43,473 nucleotides of DNA from CAINVV01 sp964506325 (lineage in GTDB: Bacteria > Bacteroidota > Bacteroidia > Bacteroidales > Prolixibacteraceae), in contig CAZDLO010000022.1 in the NCBI GenBank assembly GCA_964506325.1, forward strand, positions 1 through 43,473, read 5' to 3'. Position 1 is the stretch's first letter; every line of letters starts with the position of its first letter. Shown here in pieces: positions 16,630 to 24,806 of the stretch. The position numbers and the translations under genes were made by a program. A model generated the notes under the pieces. The model worked only from the letters and a program-made list of their open reading frames with translations, was not told the DNA's origin and did no database searches.

Positions 16630-17123
16630 TGGTATTTCAGATTTTTAGTTGGTTGTTTTAAATCAGACTGATTGTATAATCAACGATACTTACCACTTTT
16701 CTCATAAGCTTTGTTCTTCAAATCTAAGTAAATCTTACGTTACGATTGAATGATTAATGTTAGCAATTTGTTAATTTTTAGATTATTTAAAAAAAGTGTA
16801 CTAAAAGTCGAAAAAATGAAAATAGGTACATATATCTATAAAGACACGTGTTCAGGAAGAACTTCCAATCCGGCAAAAGTTCCAACCCTGTAATTCACTT
16901 TTATTGATTTTCCTTCCTGCGTAACCGAACAGAAAATTCCTGCCGGTTGGAAGGATGGGAGAAGCACTGTCACTTCATGTTGAAAAATTATTTCAAAATC
17001 AGTTGGAATGTAAATTGAGACAGGAGCTTTGACAAGAATTATTGTTAACTTGGTAGAAAGAAATTCCTACTAGACAAGTCTGAAAAAGACTTAAGGATCA
17101 TATATTTACCTAAAAATTCAGCC
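16630..17123. other. divergent intergenic region, hydC to DUF302 gene
   Basis: 494 bases between divergent genes. It holds the likely hyd promoter at 16719-16726. On the minus strand, 16839-17066 is an open run of 76 codons ending in TAG at 16836-16838 but with no ATG, GTG or TTG early enough to start it; it may be a decayed gene fragment or chance. No RNA gene was recognised. Confidence 0.45.
16719..16726 (-). promoter_or_regulatory. -7 box for the hydCBA operon
   Basis: TAGATTTG on the minus strand matches TAnnTTTG, about 90 bases upstream of the hydC ATG. No clear -33 element was found 19-21 bases further up. Confidence 0.35.
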
Positions 17124-17525
17124 ATGGAAGAAATGCAGTCTATAATAGAAAAGGAGAGCCTTTTTGGATTTAATGAAACAGTTGAAATCCTGACAACAGC
17201 TGCCACCGACCGTGAGTGGGGGAATCCTGCAACTCATGATCTTCAGGCTACTTTGGCCAAATCCGGAAAAACTGTCAGGCCGGTTAAAGTGATCGAAATT
17301 TGCAAGCCTGCCTATTCTGGCGAATTGCTGGCCAAAAGTGACGAACGCGTTGTCTCTGTTATGATGCCATGCCGCATCTCCGTTTATGAAAAGGCCGACG
17401 GTAAAGTCTATGTCTCAACAATTAATGTCAAACAGCTGATTTCAGGGATGCCTGACAGTATCCGGGAGGTCATGATCGGAGCTGCTGTTGAGATGGATGA
17501 GATTGTGAGGGCAGTTACAAGTTAG
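17124..17525 (+). CDS. DUF302 domain-containing protein
   Basis: 133 residues, matching the DUF302 family in length and pattern: the N-terminal GFNETVEILTTAATDREWG, then VKVIEICKPAYSGELLAKSDERV and the central VMMPCRISVYEKADGKVYVSTIN. The domain is a small alpha/beta fold of unknown function. It is cytoplasmic here, as no signal peptide is visible. Two cysteines (in EICKP and MMPCRI) are the kind of pair retained in many members. It is a single gene, divergent from the hydrogenase operon and closed by a strong terminator. I cannot assign a function. Confidence 0.85.
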   Translation: MEEMQSIIEKESLFGFNETVEILTTAATDREWGNPATHDLQATLAKSGKTVRPVKVIEICKPAYSGELLAKSDERVVSVMMPCRISVYEKADGKVYVSTINVKQLISGMPDSIREVMIGAAVEMDEIVRAVTS

Positions 17526-17611
17526 GACATGCCTGCCTCAGTTTCGGAATTTGCAGCTTCTGCTGATATTCTTAAATGGACTCCTCGTTCGGGGAAATTA
17601 TAACCAATATG

Positions 17612-17642
17612 ACGGTCGCAATAGAAATTGCGGCCGTTTTTT
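17612..17642 (+). terminator. rho-independent terminator after the DUF302 gene
   Basis: An 11-bp stem ACGGTCGCAAT / ATTGCGGCCGT (one T-G wobble; 17612-17622 and 17627-17637) closes a four-base loop and runs into six T. It separates the DUF302 gene from the small peptide locus, implying that locus has its own promoter. Confidence 0.85.
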
Positions 17643-17952
17643 ATTCTGATTATTGTTGCTTGGGTGGAGTATTCAAATCTGAGGTTGATTGTAGCTCCCC
17701 CTGGAATTTATACTTGTCAGTTACCTGAAATTGTGGTTCACCATGTGACCCCTTTTTCAGGTATTTCTTCATGGTCAATATCATGGTCACCCCGGCCTGC
17801 ACAATTGTGTTTAAGTATTTTCAATATAATCTGATCCACTATTCTTTTATGAGAGTGAACGGCCGTAACTTTATAAAGAGTGAAGTGCGCATAGCTCTGG
17901 CAGATTCCGAAAAGCCAGTTAAAAGAGTAGGAATTATTTCAAAATAAGTGAA
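17643..17952 (+). other. leader region of the double-glycine peptide locus
   Basis: 310 bases with no recognised gene family. A 32-codon frame with ATG at 17849 and stop at 17945-17947 (MRVNGRNFIKSE... RVGIISK) ends five bases before the first peptide gene. It could be a leader peptide coupled to its translation, a gene remnant or chance. CATGGTCA occurs twice (near 17770-17789). No TAnnTTTG box was found, so the promoter is unplaced. Confidence 0.3.
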
Positions 17953-18126
17953 ATGAAAGATCTTGGAAGAGATGAATTAATTCAGCTGAATGGAGGTATG
18001 ATTAAATTGCCAAAGTTGATCCGCGGCGGATTTTGGCTGACTGCCGCCAAATTCCTTTATGACCATTACAATGAAATAAAATCCGGGGCAGTTGATGGCT
18101 GGAACGACGGAGGGAAGGAGGATTAG
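17953..18126 (+). CDS. small peptide with double-glycine leader (bacteriocin- or pheromone-like), peptide 1
   Basis: 57 residues. The N-terminal 15 residues MKDLGRDELIQLNGG have the form of a double-glycine secretion leader (ELxxLxGG), normally cut by a C39-peptidase ABC transporter during export. The mature part of 42 residues (from MIKLPKLIRGG) has a basic start, a hydrophobic/aromatic middle (FWLTAAKFLYDHY) and an acidic Gly-rich end (DGWNDGGKED), a layout common in class II bacteriocin-like peptides of Bacteroidota. It has no Cys, so no disulfide or lanthionine is expected. A second such peptide starts two bases after its stop. The class is inferred from the leader and context; no homologue was checked. 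Confidence 0.7.
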   Translation: MKDLGRDELIQLNGGMIKLPKLIRGGFWLTAAKFLYDHYNEIKSGAVDGWNDGGKED

Positions 18127-18127
18127 T

Positions 18128-18328
18128 ATGAATATAAGTCTAAATACCCAGGGGATGGAAAATCTGATGGAACTTTCATCGGAAGAGCTGAAGGCAATAA
18201 ATGGTGGTGCACCCACCAAGTCTACCAGCAGCATTTATGACGCTGTCTACTATCTTTTTTACCTGGTTAGGAAATCTGAGATATTTACCTATAAATTCTG
18301 GGAAGAATGGGGATATGCAGTCTTATAG
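18128..18328 (+). CDS. small peptide with double-glycine leader (bacteriocin- or pheromone-like), peptide 2
   Basis: 66 residues from the ATG at 18128; an internal ATG at 18155 gives the tighter leader MENLMELSSEELKAINGG. The leader has the canonical double-glycine pattern and resembles that of peptide 1 (ELIQLNGG versus ELKAINGG). The mature part of 39 residues is rich in Tyr, Phe and Trp (SIYDAVYYLFYLVRKSE, KFWEEWGYAVL) and likely amphipathic or membrane-active. The close spacing, matched mature lengths (42 and 39) and different sequences suggest a two-component peptide pair. No exporter is in the window, so a C39-type transporter elsewhere would be needed. A frame starting further upstream at 18092 overlaps peptide 1 and is less likely. 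Confidence 0.72.
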   Translation: MNISLNTQGMENLMELSSEELKAINGGAPTKSTSSIYDAVYYLFYLVRKSEIFTYKFWEEWGYAVL

Positions 18329-18334
18329 TTCTGA

Positions 18335-18374
18335 GGAGTTAAGAAAGAGAAGAATTCTTTGCTTTCTTAACTCC
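18335..18374 (+). terminator. long hairpin after peptide 2, possible attenuator
   Basis: A perfect 13-bp stem GGAGTTAAGAAAG / CTTTCTTAACTCC (18335-18347 and 18362-18374) closes a 14-base loop that contains the palindrome AAGAATTCTT. It begins six bases after the stop codon. No T-run follows directly, so it may be a partial terminator, a 3'-end stabiliser or a processing site that sets peptide versus downstream-gene expression. Confidence 0.55.
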
Positions 18375-18455
18375 CCAAATAACTTTTAAATATCTCCCAT
18401 TCATTGTGGAAATTTTAAATGTGGATCGAAATAATGATAAGGTTAACAAGGGGAA

Positions 18456-18701
18456 ATGAAAAAATTCAAAATTGATAAAGAGCACTTTAAAAGGGTACTT
18501 ATTCTTGCCCTGGTAATGTCTGCGACATTTATTGTGCTGGAACTTTATGTTCCGGGCAAAAGGTTATTGGTTGGAGATAAGTTGTTATTCAGCGAAATAT
18601 GGAAGAGTATAGATTTCGGGCATTATCTACCTTATATACTGATATGTAGTTTAGCTTTTGGATTATATGCAGGTAACCCTGAAGATAAAAAAACTGAATA
18701 G
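18456..18701 (+). CDS. small two-helix membrane protein, candidate immunity protein
   Basis: 81 residues. The basic N-terminus (MKKFKIDKEHFKR) precedes one membrane helix (about 14-33; VLILALVMSATFIVLEL) and a second (about 57-72; YLPYILICSLAFGLYAG), with a charged C-terminus. No family is recognised. It lies about 130 bases after two double-glycine peptides on the same strand, beyond a hairpin. In class II bacteriocin loci a small membrane protein in this place is usually the self-immunity protein; that role is inferred from position and size only. An AAGGGG sequence lies a few bases before the ATG. It could instead be an unrelated membrane protein. Confidence 0.65.
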   Translation: MKKFKIDKEHFKRVLILALVMSATFIVLELYVPGKRLLVGDKLLFSEIWKSIDFGHYLPYILICSLAFGLYAGNPEDKKTE

Positions 18702-18835
18702 TTATTGGTTCAAAGCTGTTTCATCCGGGTATAATTTATTTTTTATTTTCCAGAAGGAACAGTTGATTAGCACAGCCAAAACCCACCTAATCCTTTTAGG
18801 GTGATCCAGACGCCGGGGTGGCTATTCCCTCATGT

Positions 18836-21829
18836 TCACTTTTGATGAAACAGCACTCCGGCAGGTATTGCAGTTTTGGTAAAGTCTTTTCCTGCCCAGT
18901 TTACATCCAGCCTGAAGGATCCGCCTTCCTGGAAATACTTTACCGAAATGGCATGATAACCGGCCTTCAGTGCTATCTCCCTGAATATTTCAGCGGCGGG
19001 ATGTAAACCGTCGTTGTTGATCAGCAACTGGCTGTCAAGGAATAATTGTCCGCCATCGTTGGTCGTCAGGTAAAAGGTGTATATGCCGTCAGCGGGGATT
19101 TTCAGATAGCCGGCAAAATCAAAGGCGAAATTTTGGTCACGGTCTCTTTCCGAGATGGAGAAATCCGGGGAAATTCCTTGTTTGACAGGTGACTGACCGG
19201 AGAATTCATTGACCATCCTGAACGAACCGGTATAATACCTGAAGTTCAGTCCGGGTGCCGTTTCTCCCGGATTCAAAGACTTATTAAATGCTGTCTTTAT
19301 TAGTTCTGCGGTAGCCGGCAAACTTTCTCCTTCTCCTGCAAAGGCTTTCATTTTTAACAAGGTGCTCTTTGTTACAACGAATGGATCACGGTAAACAGCG
19401 GAGGTTCTGTCCGGCTCCTTCCCGTTGAGGGTATAATGAATTTCAGCATTTTTGGTGTTGCAGGCGATGGTGACAAGGGTCTGATCTATGAACATTTTCT
19501 TGGTGTCACTGACATAGGGTGTTGTGACAAATGTCTCTTCGGGATTCTGTTGCGGATGGTCTGAATTGACGGCCCACTGTTTGTTGGGAGCTGAACCCAT
19601 CTCAAGCTCCAGTTCTCCGCCCCTGACCAGATCTGCATGGCTGAACCAGAACCGGTTCAGCGGTTTCCCGTTCAACTTGGCCGACTGGATATACCTGTTT
19701 TGAGGGGAGAAATTTTTGGATAGAATCACAAATTGCTTGCCCGGGTAATACACCGAATCAAGTACTATGGTGATTTTTTCAAAGATTGGTGATGCTATTT
19801 CATACGCCGGATTGAGTCCGGAACCGCCATCCATCTCAAAAAGTCCCATGGCACTCATCACGTACCAGGCCCCCATCTGTCCCTCATCTTCGTCACCAGG
19901 GTATCCTTTGGCAGAATCACCATAGTAATTGTCCAGAATTTCCCTGACCCATTTCTGGGTTAGCCAGGGCTTGCCGGAATAATTAAAAAGCCAGGCAGAC
20001 TGCATATTTGGCTGGTTGCTGTGGTTCACAAAATTGCTGGTAAAAATAGGCCTTGATTTTTCAAAGCCCTCTTCGAGCCGATTGTTGAACTCATCCTTTC
20101 CCATCAGGCCGATAAGGCCTTTCAGATCATGGGGAACAAACCAGCTGAATTGCCAGGAATTGGCCTCAGTGTAATCTTTTGTACCGAAATTGTCGGATTT
20201 GCCCACGGCGGATTTTAGTGGCTGAAATTCTTCATACCAGGGACCACCTGCATGTTTCGGGCGCATATAACCTGTCGACTGATCGAAAACATTCCGGTAA
20301 TACTGGGACCTCTTCATGAAGTAGCGGTAATCTTCCTCGTTGCCCAGTTCTTTGGCCAACTGACCCACGCACCAGTCATCAAATGCATATTCAAGGGTAT
20401 TGGAAACAGGTCCTTCATCGGAAGGGACATACCCCATACTCATATAGGGTATGAGGTTACCATTCCCGGCATGGCCGCCACAGGGATGTGCTGCTCCCGG
20501 CCGGGTCTGGATCTCTTTCATGGCTTTGTATGCTTTCCCGATGTCGAAATCCCGGATACCTTTCATGTAAGCGTTCGTCAATAAAGGAATCTCATGTTCG
20601 GCCACCATAATGCCGGAATATTCCAGTGCTCCCGGACCCCTGTTCAGCCAACCGCCGTCATCGTACAGCTGCAATTGGGATTTTACCCATTTTGAAGCAA
20701 TGGAAGGGTTGACAAGTGACCACAGCTGGTTTAAATTCCAGAATGTCATCCAGAAAGCATCGCAACCATATACAGGGTTTTCCGGATTGGGAAGCTGCCT
20801 GACCGTTTCGCAGGCATCGGTATATTTTCCGTTAGCATCGCTGAAAACGGAACGCGCACAGTAGGAGTGGTAGAGATTTGTATAGAATTTTACTTTATCT
20901 GCCTCACTACCGCCTTCCACTTTTATTTTGCTGAGAAGATCGTTCCAAACCATTTTTGCCTGCTCCCGAACAGCGTCAAAATCCCATCCGAAAGAATCCA
21001 GTTCTGTTTCAAGATTCAGTCTTGCCTGTTCTGTACTGACAAAAGAGATCCCGGTTTTCACGAGGATTTTTTCGTTTTCCTCGGTACTAAATTGCAGAAA
21101 GGCTCCCAGATCCTGGTTTTCACTGACAAATACTGAGTCGGTATTCTCCTTAATTTCATCCCCTTTCCATCCCCCCATCCTCTGGAATGGTTTGCTGAAA
21201 CGGGATACGAAATGTATGGTATAATCATTCCAGCCGTCAACACGGTGAATGGTTCCGGTTATTTCGGTATCAGATATTCGTTTAATTCCGGCCTGGATGA
21301 TTTCCGGACGGCCTTCCTCCGGAACCTGAAGATCGATCAATATCCTGGATGTACTGCTTTTGGGAAACCTGTACCGCTGAAATCCGCATCGCATGGTAGA
21401 AGTCAGCTCTGCCTGAATCTTATAATCATCAAGTATTACAGAGTAATATCCGGCAGAGGCAACAGCACTTCCTGCCTTGATACGCGAACGGTATCCTCCT
21501 TCCGGATGTTCCCTTGTCCCGGGATGAATCCTCAGTTCTCCGGTGACCGGCATCATCAGGAAACTTCCGGTCATCCATGAATGAAGGTGTCCGAACCCGC
21601 AAATACTCTTTATGCTGTCCTCGTACCCGGCATTCATTAACCAGTCGTCCGTGTTGTCCGGACTCAGTTTGACCATGCCGAAGGGCATAGCCGGACCGGG
21701 GAACTGCATCCACCTGCTGACAGAGGTTCCAATAAAAGGATTGACATAGTCAACAGGCAATTTGTTTTTCTGATTCTGACAGCCTGTAAAGATCAGAATC
21801 AGAAGACAAAAGAAGATGATCCTGTTCAT
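18836..21829 (-). CDS. GH92 family alpha-mannosidase with C-terminal PA14 domain, lipoprotein
   Basis: 997 residues. Signal peptide with lipobox IFTGC (C17). The catalytic part belongs to glycoside hydrolase family 92, Ca-dependent exo-alpha-mannosidases: DYVNPFIGTS at the N-terminus, PGPAMPFGMVKLSPDN, CGFGHLHSWM and the acidic catalytic-region motif YPGDEDEGQMGAWYVMSAMG. Residues about 780-848 form a chitobiase-like beta domain (IHYTLNGKEPD) and about 860-997 a PA14 domain (DGIYTFYLTTNDGGQLFLD), a likely glycan-binding module. The acidic export signal after the lipid Cys is missing (CQNQKNK), so a periplasmic site is more likely than the cell surface. It is the last gene of the SusCD locus and suggests mannose-rich glycans as substrate. 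Confidence 0.92.
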   Translation of the reverse strand: MNRIIFFCLLILIFTGCQNQKNKLPVDYVNPFIGTSVSRWMQFPGPAMPFGMVKLSPDNTDDWLMNAGYEDSIKSICGFGHLHSWMTGSFLMMPVTGELRIHPGTREHPEGGYRSRIKAGSAVASAGYYSVILDDYKIQAELTSTMRCGFQRYRFPKSSTSRILIDLQVPEEGRPEIIQAGIKRISDTEITGTIHRVDGWNDYTIHFVSRFSKPFQRMGGWKGDEIKENTDSVFVSENQDLGAFLQFSTEENEKILVKTGISFVSTEQARLNLETELDSFGWDFDAVREQAKMVWNDLLSKIKVEGGSEADKVKFYTNLYHSYCARSVFSDANGKYTDACETVRQLPNPENPVYGCDAFWMTFWNLNQLWSLVNPSIASKWVKSQLQLYDDGGWLNRGPGALEYSGIMVAEHEIPLLTNAYMKGIRDFDIGKAYKAMKEIQTRPGAAHPCGGHAGNGNLIPYMSMGYVPSDEGPVSNTLEYAFDDWCVGQLAKELGNEEDYRYFMKRSQYYRNVFDQSTGYMRPKHAGGPWYEEFQPLKSAVGKSDNFGTKDYTEANSWQFSWFVPHDLKGLIGLMGKDEFNNRLEEGFEKSRPIFTSNFVNHSNQPNMQSAWLFNYSGKPWLTQKWVREILDNYYGDSAKGYPGDEDEGQMGAWYVMSAMGLFEMDGGSGLNPAYEIASPIFEKITIVLDSVYYPGKQFVILSKNFSPQNRYIQSAKLNGKPLNRFWFSHADLVRGGELELEMGSAPNKQWAVNSDHPQQNPEETFVTTPYVSDTKKMFIDQTLVTIACNTKNAEIHYTLNGKEPDRTSAVYRDPFVVTKSTLLKMKAFAGEGESLPATAELIKTAFNKSLNPGETAPGLNFRYYTGSFRMVNEFSGQSPVKQGISPDFSISERDRDQNFAFDFAGYLKIPADGIYTFYLTTNDGGQLFLDSQLLINNDGLHPAAEIFREIALKAGYHAISVKYFQEGGSFRLDVNWAGKDFTKTAIPAGVLFHQK

Positions 21830-21940
21830 TGGTTTATAGTAGTTTCGGTAAGTATTGTCCTAAAAGTAAACAATAATTTACAAGAAAGTACCTGTCCTCA
21901 AAAGATTATGATTCTAGTCAGGAGTTGTGCCCGGAGGTAG

Positions 21941-22798
21941 TTAAAGAATCCTGATTTCTGCCAGGACCGGCCTGTGGTCTGATAGATAATAAAGGCCAAA
22001 CGAGTCTGTCAATACCCCATGACGAAGCACTTCAACCTTCCTGTTGATAAAAATATAGTCAATCACCCTTTTTGACTCTTTTACCTCAAACCCGCCGCTC
22101 GTTCCCTCAGGACCATAAGGGGCTGTCAGGGACTTGTCCCGGGAGTCTGAAAGTACAGTCAGAATCTTTTGAATGGGAGGAGCTTCCCTGGATGAGTTGA
22201 AATCACCGGTCAGAAACATGGGGAGGTTGTCTTTGTTGATGGTCGCCATAAACTGTAATACCAGTTTTGCCGATTCTTCCCTGGCAACACGTCCACGGTG
22301 ATCAAAATGTGTGTTGAAAGCGAAGAAAATTTTTCTTGTCGACTTATCTTTGAATTTGATCCAGGTGCAGGTTCTGTTGCATGCCGCATCCCAGCCCAAT
22401 CCGGGCTTTTCAGTATTTTCGTTCAGCCAGAGCGTTCCTGCATCGAGCTTTTCAAAGCGATCCTTCCTGAAGAAGATGGTCATAAATTCTCCTTCCTCTT
22501 TTCCATTGTCACGGCCTACCCCGTAACAATCATATTCAGGTAAACTGCTTTTAAGGTCGTTCATCTGGTCCAGGAGGGCTTCCTGTACTCCGAATATCCC
22601 GGCCTTGTGAAACCTGAGCAGTGCTGCCACTTTGTCTTTTCGCAAAGGCCACGCATTCACGCCATCAGCTTCAGTATTCATCCGGATGTTGTAGCTTATG
22701 AGGTTGAAGGAATTGTTTTCCCTTGCCTTCCCCTGAACAGAGGAGGGGATGGAAATCGTCAGTAAGAAACAGACCATCAACAGAAATGTAGTTTTCAT
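21941..22798 (-). CDS. secreted endonuclease/exonuclease/phosphatase (EEP) family protein
   Basis: 285 residues from the ATG at 22798; an upstream in-frame ATG at 22858 would put 20 extra residues before an evident signal peptide (MKTTFLLMVCFLLTISIPSSVQG), so it is rejected. EEP-fold motifs are all present: LISYNIRMNT (Asn), FGVQEAL (catalytic Glu), FNTHFDHRGR, FLTGDFNSS (Asp/Asn) and the terminal LSDHRPVLAEI (Asp-His). The fold covers nucleases, sphingomyelinases and phosphodiesterases; exported members are frequent in SusCD loci, where they may remove phosphate or phospholipid groups from glycans. It lies between susD and the GH92 gene, 111 bases before the latter. The substrate is unknown. 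Confidence 0.88.
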   Translation of the reverse strand: MKTTFLLMVCFLLTISIPSSVQGKARENNSFNLISYNIRMNTEADGVNAWPLRKDKVAALLRFHKAGIFGVQEALLDQMNDLKSSLPEYDCYGVGRDNGKEEGEFMTIFFRKDRFEKLDAGTLWLNENTEKPGLGWDAACNRTCTWIKFKDKSTRKIFFAFNTHFDHRGRVAREESAKLVLQFMATINKDNLPMFLTGDFNSSREAPPIQKILTVLSDSRDKSLTAPYGPEGTSGGFEVKESKRVIDYIFINRKVEVLRHGVLTDSFGLYYLSDHRPVLAEIRIL

Positions 22799-22837
22799 CA
22801 ATGAAAATTTTAGTTGGATTGCAGGAAAAAAAGTGAA

Positions 22838-22867
22838 GCAATCCTGTTGAAATTTCAACAGGATTGC
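22838..22867 (-). terminator. perfect palindrome after susD, terminator or attenuator
   Basis: A 30-bp perfect palindrome: 13-bp stem GCAATCCTGTTGA / TCAACAGGATTGC around AATT. On the minus strand it is followed, after five bases, by seven T. It lies between susD and the EEP gene, so it would end or thin out the susCD transcript. Being palindromic, it folds on either strand. Confidence 0.7.
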
Positions 22868-22917
22868 CTGATAAAGATATGATTATCTTTTTGGTGAATA
22901 ATGCTGCTGTACTCTTC

Positions 22918-24684
22918 TTACCAACCGGTATTTTGTTTCAGGTTTGGGTTAGCAAGCAAATCAGTCTGAGGAATGGGATAGAGATACATTTTATCTTCCC
23001 ATTTTCGGGAGATATTATTCATCCATGTCAATTCTCCGGAGGAGCCGTTTTTCAAAAGCATGGTATTGGTTTTGCCACTTACTGTAGGAGAAACGTCGAC
23101 GTAAGTGACCCCTGAAACTGCTGGAGAGGGCTTTGTTCCCTGGTAAAAAGCAACATCCATGATCCCGTCTTCGTTCAGATCCATTGGCGTTACAAGGGAA
23201 GGGACATAGAATCCATTCCACTCCTGGTTCATGATTTCACCCACTTTCCATCTCAGGATGTCAGAGAACCGGAATCCCTCCAGGCATAGTTCGATGCCTC
23301 TTTCTCTTCTAACCTCCAGGATAACCGGATCACTGATTTTGGAGAAATATTTGGCCACAAGATATGGATCCACAAGTGTGGGTTTGGTGGTCAAACCTGT
23401 TGTGATTCCTCCCCTGGTACGGAGAACACCAATTGTTTTTGCCCAATCGGCATCGGTCAGAGTTCCGAGTTCAGCATTGGCCTCAGCATAATTCAACAAT
23501 ACTTCCGCATAACGGAATTCGGAGATGGAGTTGATGTTCAGGTCCCTGGTGTCATAATACATGTCATCGAGTGTCCATTTGATAGGCATATAACCAGTAA
23601 ATGTGTAGGAGAATAGCGGTGGTGCAGGAACCAGTGACCCTCCGCTTAACCGTTTGTAATCTCCCAGCCTGATAGTTTGTTTGAGCCTTAGATCCCTGTT
23701 TTTAACCTCATCTTTGAACGGCATGGTGGTATAAGCGGGATTGCTTGTAAACGGAGTCCCGTCCAGGTTCAGGTAAGTATTGATGAAGGTTCTCGTAAAA
23801 CTGGCTTTGTCTCCGTAAGTACCACTGGTCCAATACCAGTTGGCATCATTCAATACAGACAAAGTTAAATCGCAGATTGCAGCCAGCATTACCTCACTGG
23901 CAACAGGTAGTGGATTGGTAAATACGGTACGGTATGATTTTCCCGGTCCACCCGTGGTATAGATTGAATAACCACCTTTGTCCATCACTTCCTTGGCTGC
24001 CGCCGAAGCATATCCAAGCCAGGTGGCTGCAGTCCCCTGAAGATTCAGTTCTGTATGGTATTTTCTGAATGTTCCTTCGAAGAGGCAGATTCTGGATTTA
24101 AGAGCATAGGCGACATATTTGGTGACCAGGCTTCTGGATGGATCGCTGGATGATTTGATGTTGTTGCAGGCATAATCAATATCAACCAAAATTGAATCCA
24201 TTACCAGTGTGCGTGAATCGCGGGGTCCGTACAAAATCGGATCGTCCACATCCAAAGGTTTGCTGATCCATGGGACATCCCCGAATCGCTTGACTTTCTC
24301 AAAGTAGAAATAGGCGCGGAAAAATTTGGCTATTCCTATGTAGTTCTTCCTGATATCAGCAGGAACCATGGGGTCATTACAATTCGCTATAAAATAGTTG
24401 ATGTTCCTTAAATCTGTCCATGTCCAGCCTGAACTTAATGTTGGGGCGAAGGCGCCTTCCTGGATAAATGAATTAACACTTTTTATAGCCATATAATCGG
24501 ATAAGGCATCCAGGCTGGTGCTTTTGCCAGGCAGGATTGAATAGAAAGAATTGGCATAAAGGTCCAGTCCTTGCTGGCTGCCAAAAACTGCTGACTTTGA
24601 CGCTGTTGATACGGGGGTTTCTTCCAGATTGCACCGAACAAAAAGGAGGCTTAAAAGGAGAAACCACAAATATTGTTTTTTCAT
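22918..24684 (-). CDS. SusD/RagB family nutrient-binding outer membrane lipoprotein
   Basis: 588 residues. The signal peptide ends at Cys19 (LLSLLFVRCNLEET); the acidic residues right after the Cys resemble the Bacteroidota surface-export signal, so it should sit on the cell surface as the lid of the SusC channel. SusD-like motifs include the N-terminal SKSAVFGSQQGLDLYANSF, the helical repeat-containing middle (FFRAYFYFEKVKRFGDVPW) and the C-terminal RRERGIELCLEGFRFSDILRW. The Arg just before the Cys is unusual for a lipobox. It follows susC by 122 bases and precedes the palindrome at 22838-22867. The glycan specificity is inferred only from the neighbouring GH92. Confidence 0.94.
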   Translation of the reverse strand: MKKQYLWFLLLSLLFVRCNLEETPVSTASKSAVFGSQQGLDLYANSFYSILPGKSTSLDALSDYMAIKSVNSFIQEGAFAPTLSSGWTWTDLRNINYFIANCNDPMVPADIRKNYIGIAKFFRAYFYFEKVKRFGDVPWISKPLDVDDPILYGPRDSRTLVMDSILVDIDYACNNIKSSSDPSRSLVTKYVAYALKSRICLFEGTFRKYHTELNLQGTAATWLGYASAAAKEVMDKGGYSIYTTGGPGKSYRTVFTNPLPVASEVMLAAICDLTLSVLNDANWYWTSGTYGDKASFTRTFINTYLNLDGTPFTSNPAYTTMPFKDEVKNRDLRLKQTIRLGDYKRLSGGSLVPAPPLFSYTFTGYMPIKWTLDDMYYDTRDLNINSISEFRYAEVLLNYAEANAELGTLTDADWAKTIGVLRTRGGITTGLTTKPTLVDPYLVAKYFSKISDPVILEVRRERGIELCLEGFRFSDILRWKVGEIMNQEWNGFYVPSLVTPMDLNEDGIMDVAFYQGTKPSPAVSGVTYVDVSPTVSGKTNTMLLKNGSSGELTWMNNISRKWEDKMYLYPIPQTDLLANPNLKQNTGW

Positions 24685-24806
24685 AATATAATAATTTGTT
24701 TTTTAAATGTAGTATGGAACTCCATGCTGATAAAAATTATCATCCTACTAATGGGTATGGCAAAGCAACATGTTCGTTTCATAACTGAAATATTATAAGG
24801 GTGTTG

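Noticed and set aside
17628..17834. 68-codon plus-strand frame
   Set aside because: It begins inside the terminator stem of the DUF302 gene and shows no protein-like features.
17849..17947. 32-codon frame before peptide 1
   Set aside because: Too short and without a double-glycine leader or family likeness; kept only as a possible leader peptide.
18092..18127. Longer start for double-glycine peptide 2
   Set aside because: It would overlap peptide 1 by 35 bases and place an unrelated segment before a complete leader.
24685..24806. Regulatory hairpin between susC and susD
   Set aside because: Only short 4-5 bp complementarities were found, not enough to call a structure.
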